Shown here: piece by piece, positions 1 through 11,116 of the stretch
Layout: each line of letters opens with the position of its first letter
Numbering within the stretch: position 1 is the first letter of the stretch
Origin: Aporrectodea caliginosa
Lineage: Eukaryota; Annelida; Clitellata; Crassiclitellata; Lumbricidae
DNA length: 64,000 nt
Reading direction: 5' to 3'
Assembly: GCA_020284085.1 (NCBI GenBank)
Contig: JACEVL010001584.1
Location: 62,001 to 126,000, forward strand
The notes under the pieces: generated by a model
The model's database searches: none
Seen by the model: only the letters and a program-made list of their open reading frames with translations
What the model was told of the DNA's origin: nothing
Made by a program: the position numbers and the translations under genes

Positions 1-20
1 CATAGTAACCATCATTGCAC
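1..20 (-). CDS. Gene A exon 7, 5' end only (LE repeat, cut by window edge)
   Basis: The first 20 bases of an exon: acceptor CAG|GTGCAATGATGG, phase 2, reading RCNDGYY. It matches the start of gene B exon 62801-62976 (RCNDGYHSYPLC) at the same phase. The rest lies outside the window. Confidence 0.88.
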
Positions 21-1873
21 CTGAAAATACCAAGCGTCACAGGTATGCCAAATAAGTCAAAGCAAAGCTCCACATTTACTCTGTTGGCATTAAGATAACT
101 TACTCACATGGAAGGTCCTGATTACTTTGAAGCAAACAACTGAAACACCCACCTTTAATAGCTTTCTTAAGGTATTCATGCATGTTTAAATAAAGGTACA
201 AATCATGAATTACTAAAGATCAAATACATTTTGCAATTTTGTGAAACAGTTAAATTTGAAGTTAAGTGCAGTTCACTGGCCATGTTAGTCGTTGATTGAC
301 TTCTGCATAATTGAAACAGCACAGAGAGTACCTCCAATTTATTTCTTTGAGTGGCACAAGACAAATCATCATCCATTATAATTACAATTACAATTAAATG
401 GCTTACAACACATATTAGTTAATATCCTCAGGAATAAGCACCCTATTCATCAAAACTTCTTAAAAGCTTGCCTACTGAGAAACACGAATTCTTTGACAAT
501 GTACAATAGGGTGAACAGCGATTAAGTCCTAAACATTCTAAGCTGAAGACATTTCTGTTATTACCTGTCACAGTTGGCTCCAGCATATTCAGGTTTGCAC
601 AAGCACTGGCCTGTTCCTTCCATACAATTTCCCGTTGAGTATGTGAGATCACATCTACATCCTACAAATTTAATTAACTGATTTACCATAAAAGTTTAAA
701 TTAACTAGCTTAAGTATAACTGCCAATAACCAAAAACTCTTTTTTAAGTTGAAATGCTAATAATAATATAATAATAATAATATCTTTTCTTTAATAAGCG
801 CCTGACAAACGCACTGCGCTGTACATTTACATGTTATGCAATTTAAATCTTAACTACTAACAGAACAGACAGCCTGCAATACACGGCGCTAATAGCAGCC
901 TACAAAGCATATCCGCTACCGGGGGCTCGAACTCGGTACCTCTCGCTCTCTGTGCCAGATGTTATCCAATGCGCTAAAGCACTAACATGACTGCAGTTAC
1001 GTGACAGCTTTTAGTTACACTGGCAATCATATTCATTTTCAATACCATGTCAAAGACACGGAACTAACAAAACAAATCTTCCAAACAGCACTATTGTCTT
1101 AAGTTTTTTTACTCCTAGGAACCAGATTAATAATTAACAGACTAGATTTTTGTAGACTTGGTGACAGCATTCAGCTCTTAATCAATTTCCAAGAATGACA
1201 ACTTGAAAACTAGCAGTGCAGTAAGCTTTTTAACTCTTAAAGAATTAAATATCATAGTGAGTTAATAATTCAACTAACTGTGGCAAGCGCGGGTGGAGCT
1301 GATTGGCGTGTTTGATGGCCGGAAGAATCCAGGTTTGCACTGGTCACAATTGATTCCGATCGTGTTATGCTGGCAGTTGATACAGACTCCACCTCCCTCA
1401 TATTTCCCATGAATGTCTATGCTGCTACGGTTACGGTCGACCTCAGCGTCATAGTGACACTCCTTGCTGTGGCCATGACACTGACATGCTAAAATACATA
1501 GCAACAGCACATCATCATCTAAGGCTACTGAACAAACAGCAGTCACACAAGTCATCAATTCAAAATCAGATATTCATTTATAGCACAGAATGTCAATCAT
1601 AATGAATGTCAATCAGGTCTCCACTTAGGATGTACCTCTTTCAACTTGCCTACCCACAGACAATCAGTCTGATCATCTGTTTTCCTATTGATCAGATTTT
1701 GACCAGATTTCACCAAGGCATTACAATTTCTGAATACTATTTCACTGGAAGCAGTCACAAAATGAATTAGTTATCTTGAAGGGGTGCTAAATTTCATAGA
1801 TAGATATCATAGATAGATTATGGTAGCAATACAGTAGACGTCATCAGACTAGATTAGATTTTTGTTCTTACAG

Positions 1874-1932
<59 letters not shown>

Positions 1933-4900
1933 ATTTAATTGGTAGACATCATCAAAGCACAGAGTAATACTTTCCATTAGCATTCAGTAGACAATATTGC
2001 TGGTTTGTAGTGTAGAGTCTGACCTATGAAACAGTATCACTACTGACTAAATACATAAGGAAATTAGATATAGTACAAGAATGTCTTGACAGAATGTTCT
2101 TACGTTCACAGGCATTGATGGCATCCAGTGTGGCTGGTCGCCAAGGTTTCTGCACAAATCCAGGACAACATGTTTCACACTGCTGGCCACAAGTGTTGTG
2201 CTGGCATCTGCAGACCAGTTTGGTTGTGTCCACTGGGTGAGTTCTGTCACAATCATTGGCATGGCCATTGCAGACACACTGACCGCCAATCGAGATGTCC
2301 TTTATACTATAATAGTACTGTAAAAACAACAAGTGTCTCAATTTAAGTTGAAACATATCTGAAAATTCACTTATATATTTATAATGTAAATGTACTGAAT
2401 TTTCTATAGCCACTGTATGGCCTCGACCTTGCTAATTTTGCAATGAACTAATCGGGGGGGATCCTTCACCACTGCTGCCCGTTTGAACAGATGCCACGCC
2501 ATTTAAGGTTCCCGTCTATGTTCTGTGCTAGCCAGAGATTTAAATCTCTTAAATAAGCCACCTTTGGGAAGCGAATTGTGATCCACATGCTCTCGTAAAC
2601 AGAGGAGCAAGGGATGCAGTCTACGCTCTAACCGGGTCAGTATAATAAGATGGCAGCATAAATATAAAGTTGCATCATTTTAATGATTATTGTAAATCAT
2701 TTTAAATTTGTTTAACTACACAAAGCTCATTTTGAACATAGTAAAAGAACAACGCCAGTATAACTAACCCTTCGAGTGACTGTTGGATCCTGCCTAGCTA
2801 CAGCCATGAGATGCCCAAGGAGGGTTTTTGTCCTCAACAGCCGAAGACGTATGTCCGTTGCCTTGGTCCACTCCTGCAGACTCCGTGAGTATGAGAAATT
2901 GTGGGCACTTGGACGATTATTGACAAGCGACACGACAATCTACAAATGAAATCAAAGTTCTACAATAGTACAATACAGCACTCTAGTACCTCAATATAAA
3001 ACTGGACAGTGTCTCCTAAAAAACTGCAAAACACATAATCAAAATTCAAAAACATACACAACTTGAGTTCTAACTATAAAGCACACTATTATAACAAAAG
3101 GCAGTACAGTAGCACTGTATTATTTTAGTTTGATAGTGCTTCAGCATTACTACTAGATAAAGTAGTACAGTGAAGATAGAAACTGTATGCAACCCACAGT
3201 TAGACCACTAAAGCACTTGTCTTTCACTTGAACTGATGTATTGTCAAGTCAGGCATATTATTATTGTTATTATTATTATTATGGGCAAAGTAAATTTGTA
3301 GGGGAGCGCAGGAGGTAACGGTTAGAAATGTGAATCTGAGGCTAGTCGGATAGTCAGATTTCGCCAGGTGAAGATGCAGTTAGATTTCCAAATCCTTGAA
3401 AGTCTTCCAAGGAAAAATAGTGAGTTTTGAGCCCTTTTTCAAGGAAGGAAGTGAATTTGAGCTACGATTGAGAGAGTGGCAGTCGTTTCCATTCCGGTTG
3501 GGTAAGAGGCGTGGAATGCACGAGAGCCCATAACTGCTCGGCATGTATTGTCAAGTCACACATCCTGCAAGAAAAGGTTGTTTGGTTGTTGTTGTCACTG
3601 TGCTTCAACTAAAACATCACCACTGAGGACTACCGATAACAGAGACATGCAATACAAGTCACTATTACTATGCCTCTATTAAGCAACACTATTTAAGGAC
3701 TAAGCAGTAATCAATGGCACTGAGCAATAGCTGAGTGAAGGAATTGCCCTACACAGTAACCGTCTCAGGTAGGCTCAAACCCATACTCTCCGCATTGCAG
3801 GGCAGGCGCTCTAACCAATTGGCTACCGGAACCCATAAACACATGTGTGATCACCTAATGTAACTGTGCAGCCATGTACATTGTAATTAAACAAATTCAA
3901 AAACACAATGCCTAATAATCATCCGTCAATAATCTAGAACAGTCCGTGAGGTTGCATACCTCTCCACCTTCAAGAGGAACGACTTTGGAGTATTCTGTTG
4001 CACAGATAACCGAATCGTCTTTGTCAATGCGGTCGCTGTAACCGTTGTGCCCAAAGAATACGTTACAGTCACTCGGAGTGTCAGCGAAGAACTGCCACGG
4101 TTGCCACGTCTTTCCATGATCCTTGGAGCGCTCAAGGGCAAACACCCCAGGACGCGGTGAATTACCCATCTTCATGAAAACGTAGGCCACATGAAATTCC
4201 TAGACACATCAAAACAGCCCTTCTGCATTTATGAATTCATGAAACTGATAGAGAAAATAACAAACGGGCATTCTAATGCAGTCTCCACAACTGGTGATGA
4301 CAATGACTGTAAACTGCCTCTGTCTTATGCTTTCTGTCTAACAACTTTATCTACATTGGAAACGCTTACTCAAACAGTCATCACAAGTTGAATGTAAACT
4401 TTTACAATGAAACATTAACATTCTGTTGGCCACGAAAACTTTAATGACTGGTTTATATATTCAGTGAACAGTTGCAGAACATAAGAAAAAGCAACCAAAG
4501 CACTCTACTAAAAAGTCTTTCATACAGCAAACAAAACAAAACTAAAAAGTGCCAAGTTTTCAGATCTAAATATTATCAGACAGCATTCTATGGATAATAG
4601 AGTACCACACAGAAGCAACCTAGATCAACAGCCATGGATACAATCCCTTTAAAGTGGTCAAAGAACGTCATGAGCATGCATCTGAAATATTAATAAATTA
4701 CAGTACCGGTAACTTCCCTGTTAGAGCACCAATTTAATTGTCGTTCTTACAAACAAGGCTCCTGATGGTCTAGAACCAGCTACACTGCTGACCTACTGTT
4801 TTTTGTAAATTTCATTTCTTATATTTATTTAACACCAACATACAATAAGAAGAATAGATGCGAACATGGGCGTAGCCAGGAAAAAATTTCCATTTTTCTT

Positions 4901-7900
4901 TGTGATGGAAGGCATGAGATCACCTTTCTCAGGACTCCCTTGTTCTGCCAGCATGTGGATCCAGTTAAGGCTGGGGAAGCTTATGATCCGAGATCCACAT
5001 ACACTAGAAGACAAACCTTTTGCTCTCTAACACCCACTTGCTTCAGTCCTTGCTCATTACTCTCAAAATTTATCTGACATCCTGATTTTTTGTACCTTGG
5101 GCTTTAGCCCCCACCTTCCATAACCATAACCACAAAGTTTATTGCTTCAAGTTGCAATATAACATCATATAGTAAAGCAAGATATTATAGTAAAAAAACA
5201 AAGGGAGAGAAACCCTTAAGGGACCAAAGTCCTGCTAGCACGGTTACCCAAGTACAGAAAGAGATAGGGACAGGTTGTGTACAATACAACTAAATGTTAT
5301 ATAGCTAAACTATGGGAACATAGGTCTTTTTCTGTTGTTCATCTTTGATTGTGGAATAGCCTTCAACCTCATATTTTTGGTCAGCTAGCTGAAGCCGTAT
5401 TGCAGTTAGCTGTTTAAAAATTTTCTCTTTATTACATCACTCTCATACTAGGAGCAACTTTTGAATAGTTTCAACCTGTTAAGGTGCTGCATAAAGGTAC
5501 TATAACAAATATGGAGATTGGAGAAGTACTCGATCACCTGAATTTAATAGTATTAAATATGGCATATTTGTAGGAGCTTTGCTGCTCCACCCTTAATTAA
5601 TGTCAAGTGCTGTGGCACTCTCCTGCTCTGGCACTCCTGCTCATCTAAGCAGGCAGAGCTGCCTTGTCTCTGTTGCCTTCTCTGGCCCTGCAATTTGGAA
5701 TGGGCTTCCTGCGGCACTTCGCTTGGTGCCCAATGTCCTTGCCACCAAGTTTTATGCCAACCTTAATGTTCTTTTTAGCCAGAGTCGAGAGCACTTCTGA
5801 GCAGATAATGTTGAAGGGGTGCTCTATATATCTCCTAATGAATATTTAAGCTTAAGTTATATTCGAGACAGCCTTGGAAGAGAAAGAATGTGGCATATAA
5901 TTTCAGACAGGAACTTTAATATCCATTCATGAAATAGCCCTGTTTAGGCTCACAAGATAATTAATTTGTGTTAATGTCACTACAGAATAAACAGTCACTC
6001 TGTGGTAGACACAGCAAAGGCCATAATTATCATTAATAAGCAGACCTGAAATGCCAATGCATGATATGCTATTCTCATATCCTGCCACAAATTGATATTT
6101 AATGGCTCTGCATTTACAAACACAATTATTTTCCAATAAAGGAATTCCTCCTGGGTGGTGTAGACTTTATCAGTAGTCTACCTGTGCTTCAGGGTGCATG
6201 GTAGTCTAGTGGCTACCATGCTGGACAGTCAACTGAGAAATTGGGGTTCAAAACCTAGATGGTGCAGATGTTGTCATGGGTTCTCTGCTCCATCAGTGCC
6301 CCTAGTCAACTCAGCTATGAGTACACTGACCACACACTAGTGATGTAGCTTTTCCGGAAAAATATTTCGCGGAAAAGGGAAAGAACTGGAAATTTTCCAC
6401 AGAACTGGAAAATTACATTTAACTCAAAATGTGATTTTCAGTATGATAGGCCTACGACACTAGAAATTTCTGCTTCTTAAAGTTCCTGTTATTGACAGTA
6501 TTTCTGTCAATGCGGGCAATGTTCGCCTTAAAAGAATTAAAATAAACATTAAACAGATTTGAAAATAGATTACCCGGTAGTCTCAGACTTCAGTGGCAAT
6601 GCCAATAACATTATATTTCAAAACATAAAATAACAGTATAATAGGCCTCATCAAAATTAATCTGTTGCAGTATTAAAATGGTGTCTATATTACTAATGCA
6701 TCAATTGCTGTTTTAGTCTCATGTTTTCATAACTAAAAAATAAAACTAAATCATAAAAAAATATTGGCTCTAAATTAACAGTGAAGTTTAATTGCAATTA
6801 ATTTCTTAAGTGTATTGTCGTTGTTGAGCCTTGTGAACACAATGAACAGTACACTAACAGTGCCATCTCATAAACATATAAGTTATAACAACATAAGATA
6901 GCTTACAATGAGTGATGTTTAAAACATTTAAATTGTTATTTAGTAAAACTATATTGATGGAAAAAATATAGGAAATTTTCCGGAAATCAGACATTTTCCG
7001 AAATTTTCCGGAAAAATATGAAATTTTCCGGACAATTTTTCCGCCTCACAACACTACCACACACTGTCAGAGTGTCTGTGGGAAGATTACCAGTTTAAAG
7101 CTGCCCTGATATGCTGTGGCTAAAAATGTGAAGTCACTTACATTTCATACCCATAGCTGCCTCTGAGGGTAGCTTAAGCTTATCCTCTTCTACTACTTGT
7201 GCTTCACTAAGTCTGTCCTCTGCTGTCTTTTATTCTGTCTTGCCCCTCTTGGACCTGGCCTTAACTCAAAGCCTCTAATCTCTTACCATTAATACCTGAT
7301 AACAACAGACACTACTATCACCACAATGCCACAAATTTTTCCTGGCCACACAATACAATACCTGTAGTCTCATAAAAATAGACACTCATCACTGACTTTT
7401 ATTACAATCACAAAAAAACATTGTGTAGCAAGTCATTGTGGACGTGCTTTATCAGAAACCAGGTCCATTTGGTGTACCATGTGCTACCATTACCAGTTTT
7501 GGCAGTTTAACTTATATTTCAAATATGACCATATCAAAAATTTCCAAACCAACAGTGAAACTTATTCCAAAAGCTGTTAGACAAATCCATTCATTTAATC
7601 CAAAGCTTTTAACTCCACTTCTTCCTGCAGATATAAAAGTTTTAAGTTTTAGGACAAATAAAACTAGCTAATTTTCTTTTTATCTCATAGTAAATAATAT
7701 TGGGTTTTAGACCACTGAAACTCCTGGCCCTAAGAAAAGCTTTTTGCCCGAAAAAATTAATTGCCTTTTATGGATTATTATTATTATTACTATTATTATT
7801 ATTACTATTATTATTATTACAAATACTATTATTATTATTTTTATTGTTACTATTATTGTTGCTCAGATCCTGAGGGTTATGACTCTAGAATGAACTGGAA

Positions 7901-10138
7901 ATCAAATTCCACATCAATCATGCGGCATGCCACCTACTGATAAGAACCAAAGGGCAACTCAGTTTCACAGCATGGTCAACAGGGTTAATTAACCTGCCCC
8001 AAAGCAGCAGCAGCCCCTCCGTAGAGCTGCATACCAAGTGAGTCACAGGAAGCTGGACTCTTAGTTACTGACCCTGGTATTCTAAAGGCATTTCCCTAAC
8101 TGCACCAGACATTAACCAGGTCCTCACACCACAACAGCCGAAAGCCTACACTGCTTGGCATAACAGCTATGATGGCCAGACTTTGTGGGGCTCATTGGCA
8201 GGCTAGCTGGCTTGCTGGCTAATGGATCAGCCTGTATACAGGAGGTACAGATAAAGCAAACACTTGAGCTGCTACCGGTAACTGCCTGCTGCAGGGCAAA
8301 CCAATCGGTGTGGTTATCAGCAAACAGGCCAACTGTGGGTCAGACAACCAGCCTCCCACCTTAATTCAGGACATCTGGCAGAGATCAGACACACCCTGCC
8401 TGAGCCACAGCTCCACTGCACTGAGTCTGTGACTAACTCTGCAGGCAAGCTGCCTTCAGTCCCTCTGCTACATAGCCTCAACATCCATCTTTATTACTCC
8501 CACATCCCCACTAAGTAAGCTTTCCCATGGATCCTGCATGTGTACTTAACTCAGGGTCTACACACAAACACCAAACCGAAGTATGTCCATCTTCTCCTCA
8601 TCAACTGATCAGAGATTTGAATCTTCGGCTAGCACGGTCTGTACATGGAGACCTTAAATGAAGTGGTACCCATAGAAAATGGCAGCGGTGGTGAAGGAAA
8701 AATGAACAGTCCAGGCCATACGGTCATTATATACAAGTGCACATTTACATTTTTTATTTTTTTAACCATTGGCCTCAAAGGGTAAAAACGGATTAGCTAG
8801 CTAACAACATAATTTCTCACAAAAGAAAAATGCCATTACTTGCATCTTTAGTAACAAGCTGGCACAACTGAGCATACAGAAACTTGTTCAGGTTTCCACT
8901 TAGTGTCCCTAGATAGAAGGTCCAGCTTTAGGGGATGTCCATTCCACGCAGGCAGGACGACTACTGTTGTGTATCTTTTATCAAATCTTAAAACCATTCC
9001 TACCTAGGTTGGGATGGAAGTACCCCTGAGCAAGAATAGAAGCTATATAAATTTACTAAATGAATGAATAATCATATCCTATTGTATCTACTAATTTACA
9101 AAGCGCCTCTATAACTATTCAGAGGCGCTCTCAGCACAGAAGCCCTGGGGGAAAAGAAATGCATTTAAGAGAGACAGAAGACATTTGAGGAAAACCAGTC
9201 ATTAGTTTAGCCATTTGTGAGGGGAAGGTTATTCTAAATGAAGAGACCAACCACAGCAAAGCCTGTGTTTGGCCAGAGCAGTCCTAGTCCTAGGAACAAA
9301 GAGATCAAACAGAGCTGAAGAGTCCAAAGATTGAGATGAGGAAGCAGTCATGTAGATAATTAAAATGGTTCACATACATGTCGAAAATATTAGAATATCA
9401 ATATAATACTTATTTGTAAAGACCACATTTTTTGCTTTAAAAAGACACCAACATTTTTGTTCTACCTTACTTTTTGATTAAATTTGACAAAGTTATGAAT
9501 GATTATGTGTCCTATTTTTGGAAATTATTTTTAATTGATTTCAATATGCAATCATGAAAACTAAAATATAATACCCTTTACAAGACCCTGAAAATACACA
9601 TTTAAACAATGAATTCATCAAATGTGAGACATCAAAAATGTAAAAAAACATATTTTTAAACCCATTTCCATTAAAATCTGAAAATTGGCAAAAAATTACT
9701 GCTGATCAAAGTGATCATAATTATATTGCTGTTTTCATAGCAATGCAATTTGCCAACATCCGACTCATGGTGATTCATTGTGATTCCCTGGGTCACATAT
9801 AGTCTGACACGTATTTCGGGGGCACTGCCTACGTTGGATTAGGAGACCAGAAAGAGGGTATTATACTGGATGTGTGCAGCAATAGGGAGCCAGTGCAAGA
9901 CTTCAAGCATTATGTGGAAATATGAGCAAAGCAGGGGAGTCAGGCTATGAGCATAGCGGATGCATTTAAAACCAATTGAAGAGGAAGAAGGGGCTGCTTT
10001 GGGAGGCCCATGAGAAGAGAGAATAAAAAATATATATGACATCTATTACACACTCAACATCACAGCATTTTAGATAATACATGCATGAAGAATCTTGACA
10101 GCTCTTAATATGTGTTACTCAAGTGTTCTTATTCACAT

Positions 10139-10181
<43 letters not shown>

Positions 10182-11116
10182 CACAAATACGACACACACA
10201 CACACACATACATTGATAAACACACACATATATACATATATATAATTCATACTTGCATATATTCATACACACATGCATTTTGTGCAATCCTACACACCAA
10301 AACATACATCATTTTGAAACATTTATAACGCTATTACCGCACAAGATGTCAATTGACGGTCATTTTGAAATGAACCCATAGCAGCAGAAAATTAACACGT
10401 CTGCCAAGGCTAAAGGTTATTTACGAGCATACAAGTGTAGGCCTACTTACCTACACCCATACACTTCAAAACATATCCCTTGATAAATTACATGATTTAC
10501 TTCACTGCCCCAAATAAACAGTATGCTCTAAATTACTTCACTGCCCCGTGTAAACAGTATGCCTTATCGCAGTATTCTCTTGCAAACGATGTTTGCATGT
10601 ATGTGGGCATTTCTATTTTCACCTTTAGTAACCTTTATGGCAATGAAAATACTTCAAATTGCTTACTATTATTATAGTGAGGGGTTACATAGTTCAACTC
10701 CTGACCTGTTCCAGGTGAATAGTGAGGTTGACTTCGTTGAACTGGAGTCCTCTGGAAAGAGGAGGACTCTGCCACCATCTCTCCGTTCCATCGACCGCAA
10801 ACTCCGGCGAATGGCCCTTCGAGGTATCCGTCGGAATGCACTTGTCGCACAGTTGACCTTGGATAACTTCGAAGTCCCCGATCACGTCCTCCTTGTCTGG
10901 ATTCGCTCCGGTCAGCTTACAGAACAACTCCGGTTCGGAAACTCCGACTCCACAAGTCGCCGTTGCCTCGATCGGACGTCCAACCGCAAGGTTAAAGTAT
11001 GGTGGGGTCAGAACTTGGCCGGACGCTAAGCCAACGACCACAAACATGAAACAAATCGCAGAAATCTGTACCTTTAGTTTAACCATTTCGACGGTACTTC
11101 TTGCCACCGTCGCCAT
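1..11116 (-). CDS. Gene A: laminin subunit alpha, N-terminal part (7 exons, runs off left edge)
   Basis: Laminin alpha chains are secreted subunits of the heterotrimeric basement-membrane laminins; the N-terminal LN domain drives polymerisation of the network. Seven exons read in order: signal peptide, complete LN domain, then LE (laminin EGF-like) repeats. Alpha-type hallmarks are IEATATCG near the LN start, [59 protein letters not shown] and [20 protein letters not shown]. Coding exons: 10706-11116, 3960-4199, 2769-2939, 2104-2317, 1279-1488, 565-661, 1-20. Every junction has GT/AG ends and phases fit (0,0,0,1,1,2). The LN and first LE repeats look most like alpha-3/5 chains, but I cannot name the orthologue. 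The 3' part of the gene lies outside the window. Gene B, on the same strand, lies upstream. Confidence 0.93.
21..564 (-). repeat. Gene A intron 6, paralogous to gene B intron 62977-63544
   Basis: The intron sequence itself aligns with the gene B intron between the equivalent exons, at roughly 80% identity by eye with small indels. Shared stretches include GAGAGTACCTCCAATTT and AAAAGCTTGCCTACTGAGAAA. This shows the two exon pairs come from one duplicated block, not from convergent LE repeats. Confidence 0.85.
565..661 (-). CDS. Gene A exon 6: third LE repeat (paralogous to gene B exon 63545-63641)
   Basis: A 97-bp exon, phase 1 to phase 2, encoding [28 protein letters not shown] and DR. Acceptor TTTGTAG|GATGTA; donor GACAG|GTAATA. 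The gene B copy has the same length and phases and differs at 6 of 33 residues. Confidence 0.93.
762..984 (-). mobile_element. tRNA-derived SINE, family 1 (minus strand)
   Basis: Read on the minus strand it has an A-box-like GCGCATTGGATAACATC, a B box GAGTTCGAGCCCC, a body ending CAGTGCGTTTGTCAGGCGC and a TAA/TTA-rich tail. The same sequence recurs at 11621-11880, 37254-38290 and 42950-43062. Confidence 0.8.
1279..1488 (-). CDS. Gene A exon 5: second LE repeat
   Basis: Phase 1 to phase 1, 210 bp. After the shared codon it reads [20 protein letters not shown], then [20 protein letters not shown], which is the second LE repeat of alpha chains. Acceptor TTTTAG|CATGTC; donor CACA|GTTAGT. Confidence 0.94.
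1489..2103 (-). other. Gene A intron 4 with (TA)n run
   Basis: Intron with a (TA)n dinucleotide run at 1875-1930. No other feature recognised. Confidence 0.7.
1875..1930. repeat. (TA)n microsatellite
   Basis: An uninterrupted TA run of about 56 bases in an intron. Confidence 0.95.
2104..2317 (-). CDS. Gene A exon 4: end of LN and first LE repeat
   Basis: Begins [20 protein letters not shown], the conserved LN-to-LE junction, then one LE repeat with eight cysteines ([19 protein letters not shown]). It ends [10 protein letters not shown] with one base of the next codon: donor GAAC|GTAAGA, phase 1. Acceptor CAG|TACTAT. Open frames on the other strand and in other frames here are shadows. Confidence 0.95.
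2410..2640 (-). mobile_element. SINE-like repeat, family 2 (minus strand)
   Basis: The reverse complement contains GATTTAAATCTCTGGCTAGCAC, a CCTTAAATGG segment, GCAGCAGTGGTGAAGG and GAGGCCATACAGT in that order. The same series occurs on the plus strand at 8608-8735, so this is a dispersed repeat. The promoter boxes are unclear. Confidence 0.55.
2769..2939 (-). CDS. Gene A exon 3: LN domain, C-terminal part
   Basis: Fifty-seven residues, from [15 protein letters not shown] to [10 protein letters not shown]. The acceptor is TAG|ATTGTC and the donor AGG|GTTAGT, phase 0 at both ends. [15 protein letters not shown] followed by DPTVTRR is typical of the alpha LN domain. Confidence 0.95.
2940..3959 (-). 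other. Gene A intron 2: mostly unassigned, one tRNA-like SINE head
   Basis: Contains an (ATT)n run near 3260-3285 and an unassigned 300-base stretch at 3290-3550 that looks like a decayed mobile-element remnant but has no open frame I can name. A SINE head lies at 3735-3835. Confidence 0.4.
3735..3835 (-). mobile_element. tRNA-derived SINE head (minus strand)
   Basis: On the minus strand an A-box TAGCCAATTGGTTAGAGCGC is followed about 30 bases on by a B-box GGGTTTGAGCCTACC. The spacing and motifs are those of a tRNA-like pol III head. No intact cloverleaf was traced, so it is called a SINE and not a tRNA gene. Confidence 0.55.
3960..4199 (-). CDS. Gene A exon 2: LN domain, central part
   Basis: Eighty residues, from [18 protein letters not shown] to KVVPLEGGE. 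The acceptor is TAG|GAATTT and the donor GAG|GTATGC, phase 0 at both ends. [13 protein letters not shown] and [12 protein letters not shown] are conserved LN segments of alpha chains. It follows a 6.5-kb intron full of repeats. Confidence 0.95.
4200..5136 (-). other. Gene A intron 1, proximal part
   Basis: No confident feature. A short stretch at 4741-4800 resembles LINE coding sequence but is too decayed to assign. Confidence 0.4.
5137..5400 (-). mobile_element. LINE 3'-end fragment (CR1/Rex-like, minus strand)
   Basis: Contains AAAGTTTATTGCTTCAAGTTGC and, further on, GAAACCCTTAAGGGACCAAAG. This resembles the 3' untranslated end of the CR1-like LINE at 22133-25740 (TTTGTTTATTG and GATGAAATCCCGCTATAGGGAC). 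Boundaries are approximate. Confidence 0.4.
5567..5850 (+). mobile_element. L2-type LINE, 3' end of ORF2 (plus strand)
   Basis: Encodes the C-terminal L2 signature [17 protein letters not shown] and then runs to a 3' end resembling GGGGTGCTCTATATAT. It is a 5'-truncated insertion in gene A intron 1, opposite to the gene. It shares the (V/I)GP(S/A)xWNGLP motif with the other L2 copies in the window. Confidence 0.7.
6191..7140 (+). mobile_element. tRNA-derived SINE split by a hAT-like insertion
   Basis: The SINE head has A-box TAGTCTAGTGGCTACCATGC and B-box GGGGTTCAAAACCTAG (6201-6265). Its body reaches 6338 and resumes at 7066 after the element at 6339-7055. Confidence 0.5.
6339..7055. mobile_element. 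Non-autonomous hAT-like element with a 10-bp flanking direct repeat
   Basis: The left end is AGTGATGTAG and the right end, reverse-complemented, is AGTGTTGTGAG. ACCACACACT occurs directly outside both ends (6329-6338, 7056-7065), consistent with an 8-10 bp target duplication. Both ends carry repeated TTTTCCGGAAAA palindromes; the middle is AT-rich with no ORF. hAT elements make 8-bp duplications and often begin (C/T)AGTGNTG, hence the call. Confidence 0.6.
7140..8607. other. Intron 1 stretch: microsatellite and unassigned sequence
   Basis: Holds an imperfect (ATT/ATTACT)n run at 7775-7860. Elsewhere no gene or element recognised; the small open frame at 7438-7671 lacks any known domain and sits in AT-rich sequence. 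Confidence 0.4.
8608..8735 (+). mobile_element. SINE-like repeat, family 2 (plus strand)
   Basis: Shares, in order, the GATTTGAATCTTCGGCTAGC, ACCTTAAATGAAGTGG, GCAGCGGTGGTGAAGG and CAGGCCATACGGT segments with the reverse complement of 2410-2640. Confidence 0.55.
8930..9078 (+). mobile_element. L2-type LINE 3' terminus (plus strand)
   Basis: A degraded ORF2 C-terminus followed by GAAGCTATATAAATTTAC and an ATGA-type tail (AATGAATGAATAATC). This is the standard 3' end of the L2 copies in this window. Confidence 0.6.
9089..10045 (-). mobile_element. L2-type LINE, 3' part, interrupted at about 9360-9837 (minus strand)
   Basis: The 3' end lies at the left (TTACAAAGCGCCTCTATAAC, CAGAGGCGCTCTC) and decayed ORF2 sequence continues to about 9360. 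It resumes at 9838 with AGCAATAGGGAGCCAGTGCAA, corresponding to the L2 HWLP region, and ends about 10045. The 480-base AT-rich insert between has no ORF and no terminal repeats that I can define. Confidence 0.55.
10138..10210. repeat. (CGCA)n/(CA)n microsatellite
   Basis: ACGC repeats grade into CA repeats. The open frame across it is low complexity and not a gene. Confidence 0.9.
10706..11116 (-). CDS. Gene A exon 1: start codon, signal peptide, first half of LN domain
   Basis: This exon encodes 137 residues. Two ATGs are possible: 11116 (AAGATGG, strong context) and 11086 (GAAATGG, also good). The second gives a textbook signal peptide, with VKLK followed by a hydrophobic run ending near LASGQ; the first adds ten residues to it. 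LN starts at about [10 protein letters not shown] and continues through [19 protein letters not shown] to LTIHLEQ. The donor is CAG|GTCAGG at 10704-10705, phase 0. The open frame on the opposite strand here is a shadow. Confidence 0.93.

Noticed and set aside
1..680. Allelic copies of one gene placed at both ends by assembly error
   Set aside because: Divergence of about 20% with many indels and six changes in 33 residues is more than expected for alleles; paralogy is preferred, though read-level checks would settle it.
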